64,000 nucleotides of DNA, taken from positions 62,001 to 126,000 of the forward strand of contig JACRDB010000139.1 in NCBI GenBank assembly GCA_016218725.1, read 5' to 3'. Below are positions 34,665 through 42,370 of this stretch, one piece after another. Position numbers and translations under genes: made by a program. The notes below the pieces were generated by a model that saw only the letters and a list, made by a program, of their open reading frames with translations, was not told the DNA's origin and ran no database searches. This DNA comes from Deltaproteobacteria bacterium. Lineage in GTDB: Bacteria > Myxococcota_A > Polyangia > Polyangiales > Ga0077539. Each line of letters begins with the position of its first letter. The first letter of the stretch is position 1.

Positions 34665-36848
34665 ATGGACGTGACCGCCGAGAGCCCCCCGAGCGCGCTG
34701 GTGCCGTGCGGGGCCTGCGGGGCGTCCGTGGACCCGCTCCGGGCGCCGGAGGTGCTGGTCCTCTCGGAGCGCTTTCGGTACCTGTGCTCTCGGGCCTGCA
34801 GGGACGCGCTCCGGGCCCGCGAGGGCGTGCTGCCTCCCGGCGCCGAGGTCGGTCCCGCGGAGCCCCCCACGCTCCTGGAGGTCGTCCACATGCTGGGCCT
34901 GGACCCGTCCACGGTGCACCCCGAGGCGCTCCAGGTGGCGCCCCCTGCGCGCGTTGCGCGCGCCGAGGGGCAGCGGGTCCACGGCCCCGGAGCGCCCCCG
35001 CTGGCGCCCTGGGTGCCGCTCCTGGCGGCCGCGGTCGCGCTCCTCGCGCTGGCCGTGGCGTCCCTCCTGGGGGAGCTCGGGGGCGTGGGCGTGAGGGCCA
35101 CGGTGGCACTCCTGGCCCTCGGGAGCCTTGGCCTCGCGGCCCACACCGCGTGGCGCTGCCGGCACGAGGCACTGCCCGCGTGGGCCCTCGGGTCCCTCGG
35201 GTCCCTCCTGGCGCTGCTGGACGCCGGGGCCTCCGCGGACCTCGGCGCCGAGCGCGACGCCGCGGTGCTCGGGGCCCTGGTGCCGGTGTTCGCGTGGGCC
35301 CTGGGGGCCTCGCGCCAGGCGGCAGAGGAGGCGCTGGCGCCCCTGCGCGCGGCGCTGCCCCACACCGCGAAGGTCTTCCGCGGCGCGACCACGGCGGTGG
35401 TGGACGCCGCGGCCCTGAGGGTCGGCGACGAGGTGCTGGTCGGCCCCGGGGGCGCCGTGGCCGTGGACGGGATCGTGCGCGCGGGAGAGGCCCAGGTGCT
35501 CCTCCACCCGGGCGCGGAGGCGCCCCGGCGACGGGTCCCCGGCGACGCCGTCCTGGCCGGAGCCCGGGTGCTCGAAGGCGAGCTCCGGGTGGGCGCCACC
35601 CGGGCGGGCGACGAGGTGGCCCTGGCGCGCCTCGGGCGCTCCGTGGGGGCGCCCTCGGGGGTCCTCTCGTGGGCCTCCCGCGGCGAGGCCCTGGCCCCGG
35701 CGGCGCTGCTGGCGGTCGCCCTGGTGGCGTCCCTGGCGCGCTGGTGGTGGGACCTGGAGCCCCTCCGGGCGGTGGCCTGGACGCTGTCCCTGGCGCCCCT
35801 GTCCGTGGTGCTCGCGGGCGCCGAGGCGCCCTTCGCCCTGGCCCTGGCGCGCGCCGCGGGGCGCGGGATCGTCTTTCGGGACACCGCCGGCGTCGAGGCT
35901 GCCGCGCAGGTGGGCACCGTGGCCCTGTGCCTCCGAGGGACCATCACCCGCGGCGCCGTGGCCCTCACGGAGGTGGTGTCCCTGGGCCCTCGGAGCGAGG
36001 CCGAGGTGATCGCCCTCGCGGCCACGGCAGAAGAAGCCGCGCGGCGCGAGCTCCTGGGCAGGGCCGTCTGGACCGCCGCCCAGGACCGCGGGCTCACCGT
36101 CGAGGGCGCCCGCAGGCCCGTGTACAGCCCCGGCCTCGGGGTGACCGCCGTGAGCGCCGCGGGCGAGAGCCTCGTGGTGGGGAGCCGTCGGCTCCTGCTC
36201 TCCGAGGGGATCCCCAGCAGCGCCGCGGAGGACGTGGCCCAGGCGATCGAGGCGTCGGGGCGGAGCACCGCCCTGGTGGCCGTCGCGGGGCGGGTGGAGG
36301 CCGTGCTGGGCTTCGAAGACCCGGTGCGCGACGAGGCCCGCCCCGCGGTCCAGGCCATGATGGACGCGGGCCTCCAGGTGGCCCTCCTGGGCGGGGCCAG
36401 CCGAGGGACCCTGGAGGCCATCGGGCTCGCCCTGGACGTCCATGACCTGCGCCCCGAGGTGCTCCCCGAGGAGCGCGCCGCGGTGGTGCGCGCCCTCTCG
36501 GACGTCGGCGGCGGCGTGGCCGTGGTGGGCCACCCGGGCCGCGACGGCGCCGCCCTGGCCGCGGCCGACGTGGCCCTCTCCCTCGACGCCGCGGGGGGCG
36601 CCGGCGCCGAGACCGCCGTGGCCCTCGCCTCGGATGACCTCCGCGACGCCGCGGCGGCACTGAGCATCGCCCGGAGGGCCCGGGAGCGCGCGCTCTCGTC
36701 CCTCGGGGCGCGGGCGCTGTGGCTGGCCCTCGGGGCCCTCGGGGCCTCGGTGGTGCCGCGCTTCGGCGCGGGGGGAGTGCTCCTCGTGGCGCTCGGGGCC
36801 CTCGGCTCCGACGCGCTCCTGCGCTTGAAAGACGGAGGCGCGCGGTGA
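34665..36848 (+). CDS. Degenerate P-type (P1B-like) ATPase with TRASH-type metal site
   Basis: The 727-residue protein keeps the architecture of heavy-metal P1B ATPases. It has a Cys-rich N-terminal TRASH-like site (C15-x2-C18, C41-x3-C45), membrane helices (about residues 113-260), and an actuator domain (PGDAVLAGARVLEGELRVG). A helix pair, a P/N-domain region (about 410-640) and terminal helices follow. The chemistry motifs are gone: the phosphorylated Asp in DKTGT reads CLRGT (Cys422), the CPC metal motif is replaced (APLS), and GDGxND reads GHPGRD. The actuator TGE is not recognisable. The frame is unbroken over 2.2 kb and its stop overlaps the next gene's GTG, so it is not a random pseudogene. 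A non-pumping metal sensor or scaffold is one possibility. ATG 34665 has AAGGGG upstream. Confidence 0.8.
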   Translation: MDVTAESPPSALVPCGACGASVDPLRAPEVLVLSERFRYLCSRACRDALRAREGVLPPGAEVGPAEPPTLLEVVHMLGLDPSTVHPEALQVAPPARVARAEGQRVHGPGAPPLAPWVPLLAAAVALLALAVASLLGELGGVGVRATVALLALGSLGLAAHTAWRCRHEALPAWALGSLGSLLALLDAGASADLGAERDAAVLGALVPVFAWALGASRQAAEEALAPLRAALPHTAKVFRGATTAVVDAAALRVGDEVLVGPGGAVAVDGIVRAGEAQVLLHPGAEAPRRRVPGDAVLAGARVLEGELRVGATRAGDEVALARLGRSVGAPSGVLSWASRGEALAPAALLAVALVASLARWWWDLEPLRAVAWTLSLAPLSVVLAGAEAPFALALARAAGRGIVFRDTAGVEAAAQVGTVALCLRGTITRGAVALTEVVSLGPRSEAEVIALAATAEEAARRELLGRAVWTAAQDRGLTVEGARRPVYSPGLGVTAVSAAGESLVVGSRRLLLSEGIPSSAAEDVAQAIEASGRSTALVAVAGRVEAVLGFEDPVRDEARPAVQAMMDAGLQVALLGGASRGTLEAIGLALDVHDLRPEVLPEERAAVVRALSDVGGGVAVVGHPGRDGAALAAADVALSLDAAGGAGAETAVALASDDLRDAAAALSIARRARERALSSLGARALWLALGALGASVVPRFGAGGVLLVALGALGSDALLRLKDGGAR

Positions 36849-37240
36849 CCGTTCTCGTCGTGGCCGGGGTGCTCGTGGAAGACCACCGGGTGCTGCTCAC
36901 CCGCCGCCCGGGGGGCGCCCACCTCGAGGGCTACTGGGAGTTTCCGGGCGGGAAGATCGAACCCGGCGAGGCGCCAGAAGAAGCCCTCGCCCGCGAGCTC
37001 CGCGAGGAAATCTCCCTGGACGTGCGCGTCGGGAGGGTGCTGGACGTCACCTTCTGGCGCTACCCCACCAAGGACGTGCTGCTCCTGTTCTATGAGGTCA
37101 CGCGCGTGGCGGGCGAGGTGCAGGACCTCGGCGTCGCCGCCCACGCCTGGGCGCGCCTGGAGGAGCTCCCGGACTACCAGTTCCCTCCCGCGGACGTGCG
37201 CGTGCTCGCGCGGGTGCGCGAGATGCTCACCGGGAGGTAG
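36845..37240 (+). CDS. MutT-like Nudix hydrolase
   Basis: This 131-residue Nudix enzyme has an intact box: G-GKIEP-G-E-APEEALARELREEI (about residues 39-61), preceded by YWEFPGGK. That combination is typical of MutT/8-oxo-dGTP diphosphatases, which cleanse oxidised nucleotides. GTG 36845 overlaps the stop of the P-type-like gene (GTGA), implying translational coupling. Pairing a nucleotide-sanitising enzyme with a metal-type membrane protein hints at an oxidative or metal-stress context, but this is only inferred from position. The 3' end overlaps the convergent membrane gene by 14 nt. Confidence 0.88.
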   Translation: MTVLVVAGVLVEDHRVLLTRRPGGAHLEGYWEFPGGKIEPGEAPEEALARELREEISLDVRVGRVLDVTFWRYPTKDVLLLFYEVTRVAGEVQDLGVAAHAWARLEELPDYQFPPADVRVLARVREMLTGR

Positions 37241-37718
37241 GTCCCCGTCGGGAAGCTCCCCACATGGCCGCACACGCCGCGACGAGGCCCACCAGCACCG
37301 CGCGGGCCGGTGGGTGGTCCCTGACGGAGCCCGACCAGGCGCACACGGCGACCAGGGCGACCACCGCGGGGAGGAGGGGCTGGCGCTCGCTGGCGCCGCG
37401 CTCGGCGTCGTGGAGGGCGACCCACACGGAGAGGGCGGCCCAGAGGTGGCCCCCGGCGCCCACCCAGGCCAGGTCCAGGAGGAGCACCAGGGAGAGTCTT
37501 GTGCAGGCCAGGGCGGGCACGGTGAAGCGCGCGAGGGACGGGAAGAGCGCCGCCACCAGCGCCACGGCCCCGAGGGCGAGGACCGCGAGGTCCAGCGGGA
37601 GCTGCGGGTCCAGGAGGTCTTCGGGGACCGCTTGGAGGGCGGGCCTGGCCAGGAGCGCCCCGAGGGCCGTCAGCGCCCAGGAGAGACGCGCGGCCTGGGC
37701 GTCGCGGGAGAGGTCCAT
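37227..37718 (-). CDS. Small polytopic membrane protein, unknown
   Basis: The 163-residue protein has about five hydrophobic segments (ALTALGALLARPAL, LDLAVLALGAVALVAALF, LVLLLDLAWVGAGGHLWAAL, LLPAVVALVAVCAW, AVLVGLVAACAAMWG). Charged Arg/Asp ends lie on one side. It has no recognisable family. ATG 37718 is the only good start; no strong ribosome site precedes it. It lies immediately to the left of a large hairpin repeat (37742-37899), which occupies its upstream region. Function unknown. Confidence 0.6.
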   Translation of the reverse strand: MDLSRDAQAARLSWALTALGALLARPALQAVPEDLLDPQLPLDLAVLALGAVALVAALFPSLARFTVPALACTRLSLVLLLDLAWVGAGGHLWAALSVWVALHDAERGASERQPLLPAVVALVAVCAWSGSVRDHPPARAVLVGLVAACAAMWGASRRGPTSR

Positions 37719-37741
37719 GGGGGCTTCGGGCGACGGAGGCT

Positions 37742-37899
37742 AGAGCGCTGACTGGAAAATGGCCAGGCGGCCCGCGAGGAGGCGCGAGCCCTGCAAGGCG
37801 GAGGTCCGAAGCCGTGCTGGTAGCACGGCGAGGGCCGACAACGCAGCAGGGCGACGCGAATCCGACGCGGGTTGACGGCCAGTTTCCGGTCGGCGCTCT
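37742..37899. repeat. 158-nt nested palindromic element
   Basis: Terminal arms 37742-37764 and 37877-37899 are 23-nt inverted copies (20 of 23 identical; two mismatches become G.U on the plus strand). The centre is a perfect hairpin GCCGTGC-TGGTA-GCACGGC (37811-37829). The intervening 46 and 47 nt are themselves partly complementary (CCCGCG, CGCG, GCCCTGC blocks), so the whole stretch can fold as one long imperfect stem. No ORF is inside. It lies between divergent genes. It could be a REP/MITE-like repeat or a structured RNA gene. Confidence 0.6.
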
Positions 37900-37906
37900 G
37901 GCATCC

Positions 37907-37936
37907 TTGACCCCTGGCCGTGGGGGCTCGTAGGGT
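37907..37936 (+). promoter_or_regulatory. Candidate promoter of cinA (leaderless arrangement)
   Basis: TTGACC (37907-37912), an 18-nt spacer and TAGGGT (37931-37936) lie 8 nt before the cinA ATG, which has no Shine-Dalgarno. It begins 7 nt right of the palindromic element. Confidence 0.5.
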
Positions 37937-37944
37937 TCGCGGCG

Positions 37945-39210
37945 ATGCGCGCAGCGATCGTGACGGTGGGGACGGAGCTGGTGCGGGGCGAGGTGCCCGA
38001 CGCCAACGGCGCCTGGCTCGCCGCCCGGGTGACGCAGCTCGGGTTCCGGGTGCAGGCCGTCACGGCCCTGGCGGACGACCGTGAGGCGCTCGCAGGCGCC
38101 CTCCGGGCGCTCGGGGCGAGCGAGCGCGTGGTGGTGGTCACCGGCGGCCTCGGGCCCGCGCCGGATGACGTCACCGCCGCGGCCGCCGCGGACGCCGCGG
38201 GCGTGGGGCTCACCCCGGACCCGATGGTGCTGGAGCTCCTGCGCCGGAAGCTTTTGGTCGCGGGGCGCGAGCTCACCCCGGCGCTCGCCCGCACCGCGGA
38301 GCTCCCCGAGGGCTGCGAGGTGCTCGGGCCGCCGGTGGGGGTGGCGCCGTCCTTTCGGCTGCGCATCGGCCGCGCGGAGGTGTATTTCCTCCCCGGGGAC
38401 CCGGACACCGCCACGAGGGTCTTTGACGACCTCGTGGCCCGCAGGATCGTGGCCCTGGGGCTTCCCGACGAGTACCAGATCGTCTTGCGCACCTGCGGCC
38501 TGCCGGAGTCCGCGGTGGGCGAGCGCCTCGCGGAGCTCGAAGGGCTGATCCCCGGGCTTCGCGTGGGCTACCGGGCGCTCGCGCCCGAGGTGGACGTGAG
38601 GCTCTCGGTGCGGGCCCCCGACGTGGCCGAGGCTCGGGCCCTGGCCGAGCGCGCCGCCGTGGAGGCCCGCACGCGCCTCGGGGGGGTCGTCTTCGGCGAC
38701 GAGCACGACACGTTCTCCGCGGCCGTGGGCCGGGCGCTGAGGGCCCGGGGCCTGACCCTCGCCCTGGCCGAGAGCTGCACCGGGGGGCTCCTCGGGGCGA
38801 TGCTCACGGCGGTGCCAGGCGCCAGTGACTACCTCCTCCTGGACGCGGTGGTGTACTCCAACCGCGCCAAGGAGCGGGTGCTCGGGGTGCCCTCGGAGGT
38901 GCTCCTGGGCCACGGGGCGGTGTCCCTGGAGTGCGTCCGGGCCATGGCCGAGGGCGCCCGCAGGGTGACCGACGCGGACCTCGCCCTGGCCGTGAGCGGC
39001 GTGGCCGGGCCCGGCGGGGGCTCCGCGGAGAAGCCCGTGGGCCTGGTGCACCTGTGCCTCGCGAGCGCCTCGGGGGTCACCGTGAAGACCGAGCGCTACC
39101 TCGGGGACCGCGCCAGGGTGCAGCGCCTGGCGGCCTTTGCGGGCCTCGGGATGATCCGGGACGCGTGTCGGGGGCCGGCTCCGTCGTCGGGCGTCTCGGG
39201 GTGTGGTTGA
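37945..39210 (+). CDS. cinA: CinA family nicotinamide-nucleotide amidohydrolase/competence protein
   Basis: The 421-residue protein carries both CinA domains. The N-terminal MoCF-like/ADP-ribose pyrophosphatase-type part has VGTELVRGEVPDANG and TGGLGPAPDD. The C-terminal amidohydrolase part has LALAESCTGGLLGAMLT, VVYSNRAKE, and SGVAGPGGGSAEKPVGLVH. The second domain deamidates nicotinamide mononucleotide in the pyridine nucleotide cycle. It precedes thpR and recA, the neighbourhood in which cinA is often found and where it can be induced with competence or recombination. Its TGA overlaps the thpR ATG (TGATG). Confidence 0.95.
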   Translation: MRAAIVTVGTELVRGEVPDANGAWLAARVTQLGFRVQAVTALADDREALAGALRALGASERVVVVTGGLGPAPDDVTAAAAADAAGVGLTPDPMVLELLRRKLLVAGRELTPALARTAELPEGCEVLGPPVGVAPSFRLRIGRAEVYFLPGDPDTATRVFDDLVARRIVALGLPDEYQIVLRTCGLPESAVGERLAELEGLIPGLRVGYRALAPEVDVRLSVRAPDVAEARALAERAAVEARTRLGGVVFGDEHDTFSAAVGRALRARGLTLALAESCTGGLLGAMLTAVPGASDYLLLDAVVYSNRAKERVLGVPSEVLLGHGAVSLECVRAMAEGARRVTDADLALAVSGVAGPGGGSAEKPVGLVHLCLASASGVTVKTERYLGDRARVQRLAAFAGLGMIRDACRGPAPSSGVSGCG

Positions 39211-39833
39211 TGGAGACCGCCAGGGTCTTTGTGGGCTGCATGCTGGACCTGGTCACCACCCGGAGGGTGTCGGACCTCGCCCGGGCCCTCCGGAAGAGGG
39301 CCACGGACAGCGGCTGGAGCGCGCGCTGGGTGCCCCCTCCCAACCTCCACGTGACCTTGAAATTCCTCGGGGACACGGACCTCGGGCTCGTGAGCCCCCT
39401 CGGTGCGACCCTGGCGGAGCTCGCCCGCAGGACCGCGCCCCTGCGCCTCCAGGTGTCGGGCCTGGACGCCTTCCCCGACCGTGACGACCCCAGGGTGCTC
39501 TTCGTGGGGATCTCCTCGGGCCATGACACCCTCTCGGCCCTCGCGGGGGCCGTGGACGAACGCCTCGCGGAGCTGGGCTTTCCGCGGGAGGCGAGGGCCT
39601 TTCGGGGGCACGTCACCCTGGCTCGGGTCACCCGCGCGGGAGGGCCCCTGGACGCCCTCTGCCCCGCCTCCAGCGACTGCGGGACCGCCACGGTGACGGA
39701 GCTGTCGCTCTTTCGGTCCGACGGTGGTCGCCCCGGCGCGGAGTACCAGGCCCTGACCCGCCACGCCCTCGGGGTCGCCGCCCCGGAGCCGCCGGGGCCC
39801 ACGCCGTCGATCCCTCCGCCCGGGCGTCCCTGA
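39210..39833 (+). CDS. thpR: RNA 2',3'-cyclic phosphodiesterase (ThpR/LigT)
   Basis: The 207-residue 2H phosphoesterase has its two catalytic HxTx motifs, HVTLKFLG (about residues 46-53) and HVTLARV (about 133-139). It has the characteristic N-terminal RVFVGCML strand. Family enzymes hydrolyse 2',3'-cyclic phosphate ends of RNA. The ATG shares one base with the cinA stop. A Pro-rich tail of about 20 residues follows the domain. It sits between cinA and recA, a conserved trio. Confidence 0.93.
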   Translation: METARVFVGCMLDLVTTRRVSDLARALRKRATDSGWSARWVPPPNLHVTLKFLGDTDLGLVSPLGATLAELARRTAPLRLQVSGLDAFPDRDDPRVLFVGISSGHDTLSALAGAVDERLAELGFPREARAFRGHVTLARVTRAGGPLDALCPASSDCGTATVTELSLFRSDGGRPGAEYQALTRHALGVAAPEPPGPTPSIPPPGRP

Positions 39834-39875
39834 GGGGCTTGTGACAGGGAATGTCAAAACGGGTCCGTAGGGACC

Positions 39876-39904
39876 TTGGCAAATGTTCAGGGGTGTTGCA
39901 TAGA
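39876..39904 (+). promoter_or_regulatory. Candidate recA promoter with SOS-type half-site
   Basis: TTGGCA (39876-39881), 17 nt and CATAGA (39899-39904) form a sigma70-like pair 56 nt upstream of recA. Inside the spacer is GTTCAGG (39885-39891), the conserved half of the LexA box described for Myxococcus xanthus (ending GTTCAGS); the left half matches poorly. A perfect GGTCC-GTAG-GGACC inverted repeat (39862-39875) adjoins it. Confidence 0.35.
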
Positions 39905-39959
39905 GGGGGAGTCGGTGCGGGACGCACCCGTGACGAACCGGATAGAGGGAGAGACCAAC

Positions 39960-41048
39960 ATGGACGACAACCGCAAGAAGGCACTGGAACTGGCGCTCCT
40001 GGGGATCGAGAAGCAGTACGGCAAGGGTGCGGTGATGCGCCTGACGGAGGACGGCAAGGACGGCAAGGCGGAGGTGCCGGTGATCTCCACCGGGAGCGTG
40101 TCGCTGGACATCGCGGTGGGCATCGGGGGCTACCCCCGGGGGCGGATCATCGAGGTGTACGGGCCGGAGAGCTCGGGCAAGACCACGCTGACGCTGCATG
40201 CCATCGCGGAGGCGCAGAAGGCGGGCGGCGTGGCGGCCTTCATCGACGCGGAGCACGCGCTGGACACGTCCTACGCGCGCAAGCTCGGGGTGCGCACGGA
40301 CGAGCTCTTGATCTCGCAGCCGGACACGGGCGAGCAGGCGCTGGAGATCGCCGACGCGCTGGTGCGCTCGGGCGCGGTGGACATCGTGGTGGTGGACTCG
40401 GTGGCGGCGCTGGTGCCCAAGGCGGAGCTGGAGGGGGAGATGGGGGACCAGCTCCCGGGGCTCCAGGCGAGGCTCATGTCGCAGGCGCTGCGCAAGCTCA
40501 CGGCGTCGGTGCACAAGTCCGCGACGCTGATGGTGTTCATCAACCAGATCCGGATGAAGATCGGGGTGATGTTCGGCAACCCGGAGACCACCACCGGCGG
40601 CAACGCGCTGAAGTTCTACGCGTCCATGCGGCTGGACGTGCGGCGCGTGGGGGCGCTCAAGAGCGGCGAGGAGGTGGTGGGCAACCGCACCAAGGTGAAG
40701 GTGGTGAAGAACAAGCTCGCGGCGCCCTTCCGCGAGGTGGAGTTCGACATCCTGTACGGGGCGGGCATCTCGCGCGTGGGGGACATCCTGGACCTGGGCA
40801 GCGAGCTGGGGATCTTCGAGAAGTCCGGCGCCTGGTACTCCTTCAAGGGCGAGCGCATCGGCCAGGGCCGGGAGGCGGCCAAGGGCTACCTGGACGAGCA
40901 CCCGGAGGTCTTCGCCCGCGCCGAGGCGGAGATTCTCACCAGGCAGGGCATCCGCCGCCCGGGCACCAGCGCCGCGCCCAACGGCAAGGGCGACGAGAAG
41001 CCCGAGGCCCCAAAGGCCGCCCGCGAGCGCCCCAAGGCCCAGGCCTGA
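39960..41048 (+). CDS. recA: Recombinase RecA
   Basis: The 362-residue ATPase forms filaments on single-stranded DNA for homologous recombination and triggers LexA cleavage. Diagnostic parts: GIEKQYGKGAVMRL, Walker A GPESSGKTTL, Walker B VVVDSVAALV, loop L2 region FINQIRMKIGVMFGNPETTTGGNALKF, and the C-terminal FEKSGAWYSFKGERIGQGREAA. The tail (about residues 335-362) is Lys/Pro/Ala-rich rather than the usual acidic end. ATG 39960 follows GAGGGAGAG. It has its own promoter region after thpR. Confidence 0.98.
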   Translation: MDDNRKKALELALLGIEKQYGKGAVMRLTEDGKDGKAEVPVISTGSVSLDIAVGIGGYPRGRIIEVYGPESSGKTTLTLHAIAEAQKAGGVAAFIDAEHALDTSYARKLGVRTDELLISQPDTGEQALEIADALVRSGAVDIVVVDSVAALVPKAELEGEMGDQLPGLQARLMSQALRKLTASVHKSATLMVFINQIRMKIGVMFGNPETTTGGNALKFYASMRLDVRRVGALKSGEEVVGNRTKVKVVKNKLAAPFREVEFDILYGAGISRVGDILDLGSELGIFEKSGAWYSFKGERIGQGREAAKGYLDEHPEVFARAEAEILTRQGIRRPGTSAAPNGKGDEKPEAPKAARERPKAQA

Positions 41049-41096
41049 AGTCGTGATGGTGTGACGGCATAGCCCTCCCTTCTCAAGAATCGCGCG

Positions 41097-42365
41097 TCAG
41101 GACTCCGTGGCCCCGACGCGCGGGTCCTTCACAAACGCCGCCAGCACCTTCGCCAGCGCCATCCCCGTCACAAAGCCCCCGATGTGGGCCCACCAGGCGA
41201 CCCCTCCGGTGCCTCGGGCCGCGGAGACCACCTGCCAGAGGAACCACAGCGGGAGGTAGTACATCGCCCGGAGCTGCACCGGCCTGAGGAGCGCGAGGTC
41301 GCTGCCGCGGGAGTAGAGCGCCAGCGCGGGGAGCCCGCACAGCAGCACCGCGATCACCACCACCGCCGAGAGGGCGGGGTACGGGCCGCTGAAGAAGAGC
41401 GCGCCGACGATCACCGAGGCCGCCACGCTCAGCACCGGCACCAGCCTCACGCGCGCCCGCGGGAAGAACACCAGGTAGGCCCCGAGCGCGCCCGCGATGG
41501 CGCCGCTCGCGCCGATGGCGGGCGCCGTGGACGAGGCGGAGAGGGCCACGTAGAGCCCCGAGGCCCCCAACCCGCTGGCGAGGTAGAACCCGAGGTACCA
41601 CCCGCGCCCCAGGCGGTCCTCGACGTTGTCTCCAAAGACCTTGAGGAAATACAGGTTCCCAAGGAGGTGCAGGAGGTCCCCGTGGAGGAACATGGACCCG
41701 AGGAGCCGCACGGGGGACTCGCCGCGGGACACCAGCAGCTGCGGCACAAGACCGTAGCGCTCGACCATGGAGGGCCCGACCAGCCACTGGACACCAAAGA
41801 CCAGCGCGCACGCACCCACCAGCGCCCAGGTGACCACCGGCTTGCGGTACACGGGGTTGTAGCCCTCCAGGGGCAGGCCCGTCAGCGTCGCCAGGAGGTA
41901 CCAGCCCCGGGTGGGCTCCGCGTCCTCGGCGTCGAGGTCCTCGGGCGCAGGCGCCGCCGGGGAGGGCTCCGCGCGCGCCTTCGCCGCGGCGGGCGCCGCA
42001 TCCCTGCGCGGCGCCACACCCGCCGAGGCCACCGCCTGGACCTCGCCCGCGTCGAACCACGCGCCGCCGCACGACGGGCACACGTCCACCGCCACGGGGC
42101 GAGGCTTCGCGGGTACGTCGAAGGGCCGCAGGGGCCCGCAGCCCACCGGACACGGCAGGACCTCGGCGCGCCCGGTGACACCCTTCGCCACGGCGAAGAC
42201 CTCCGCCGCCGCGCCGAACTGCCTCCGCAGGCTCGCGCCTCCAAGGAACACCCCACGACACCGCGGACACACCCTCGCCGCGATCCCCTGGTGCTCGAAA
42301 TCCGACAGCACACTCCGACACCGCGGACATGTAGGGGGAGGTGGTCTCTTGTCGACCGGGGGCAT
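41097..42365 (-). CDS. Rhomboid-family intramembrane serine protease with zinc-ribbon N-terminus
   Basis: The 422-residue protein starts with two zinc-ribbon (zf-TFIIB-like) modules: CPRCRSVL...CPRCRGVFLGG and CPVGCGPL...CPSCGGAWFDAGEV. An Ala/Pro/Glu linker follows, then a rhomboid domain (about residues 175-405). The rhomboid core is intact: HGDLLHLLGNLYFLKVFG, catalytic Ser in GASGAIAGALGAY, and catalytic His in WAHIGGFVTG. Rhomboids cleave membrane helices of client proteins. The cytosolic ribbons may bind nucleic acid or a partner. ATG 42365 is 5 nt downstream of the TRAP permease gene's stop, so they are probably cotranscribed. Confidence 0.9.
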   Translation of the reverse strand: MPPVDKRPPPPTCPRCRSVLSDFEHQGIAARVCPRCRGVFLGGASLRRQFGAAAEVFAVAKGVTGRAEVLPCPVGCGPLRPFDVPAKPRPVAVDVCPSCGGAWFDAGEVQAVASAGVAPRRDAAPAAAKARAEPSPAAPAPEDLDAEDAEPTRGWYLLATLTGLPLEGYNPVYRKPVVTWALVGACALVFGVQWLVGPSMVERYGLVPQLLVSRGESPVRLLGSMFLHGDLLHLLGNLYFLKVFGDNVEDRLGRGWYLGFYLASGLGASGLYVALSASSTAPAIGASGAIAGALGAYLVFFPRARVRLVPVLSVAASVIVGALFFSGPYPALSAVVVIAVLLCGLPALALYSRGSDLALLRPVQLRAMYYLPLWFLWQVVSAARGTGGVAWWAHIGGFVTGMALAKVLAAFVKDPRVGATES

Positions 42366-42370
42366 GGGGC

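Noticed and set aside
33971..37273. 1100-residue minus-strand frame
   Set aside because: Only its last 199 residues (33971-34570) have a signal peptide and protein-like composition. The rest is Ala/Arg/Ser/Thr low complexity opposite the P-type-like and Nudix genes.
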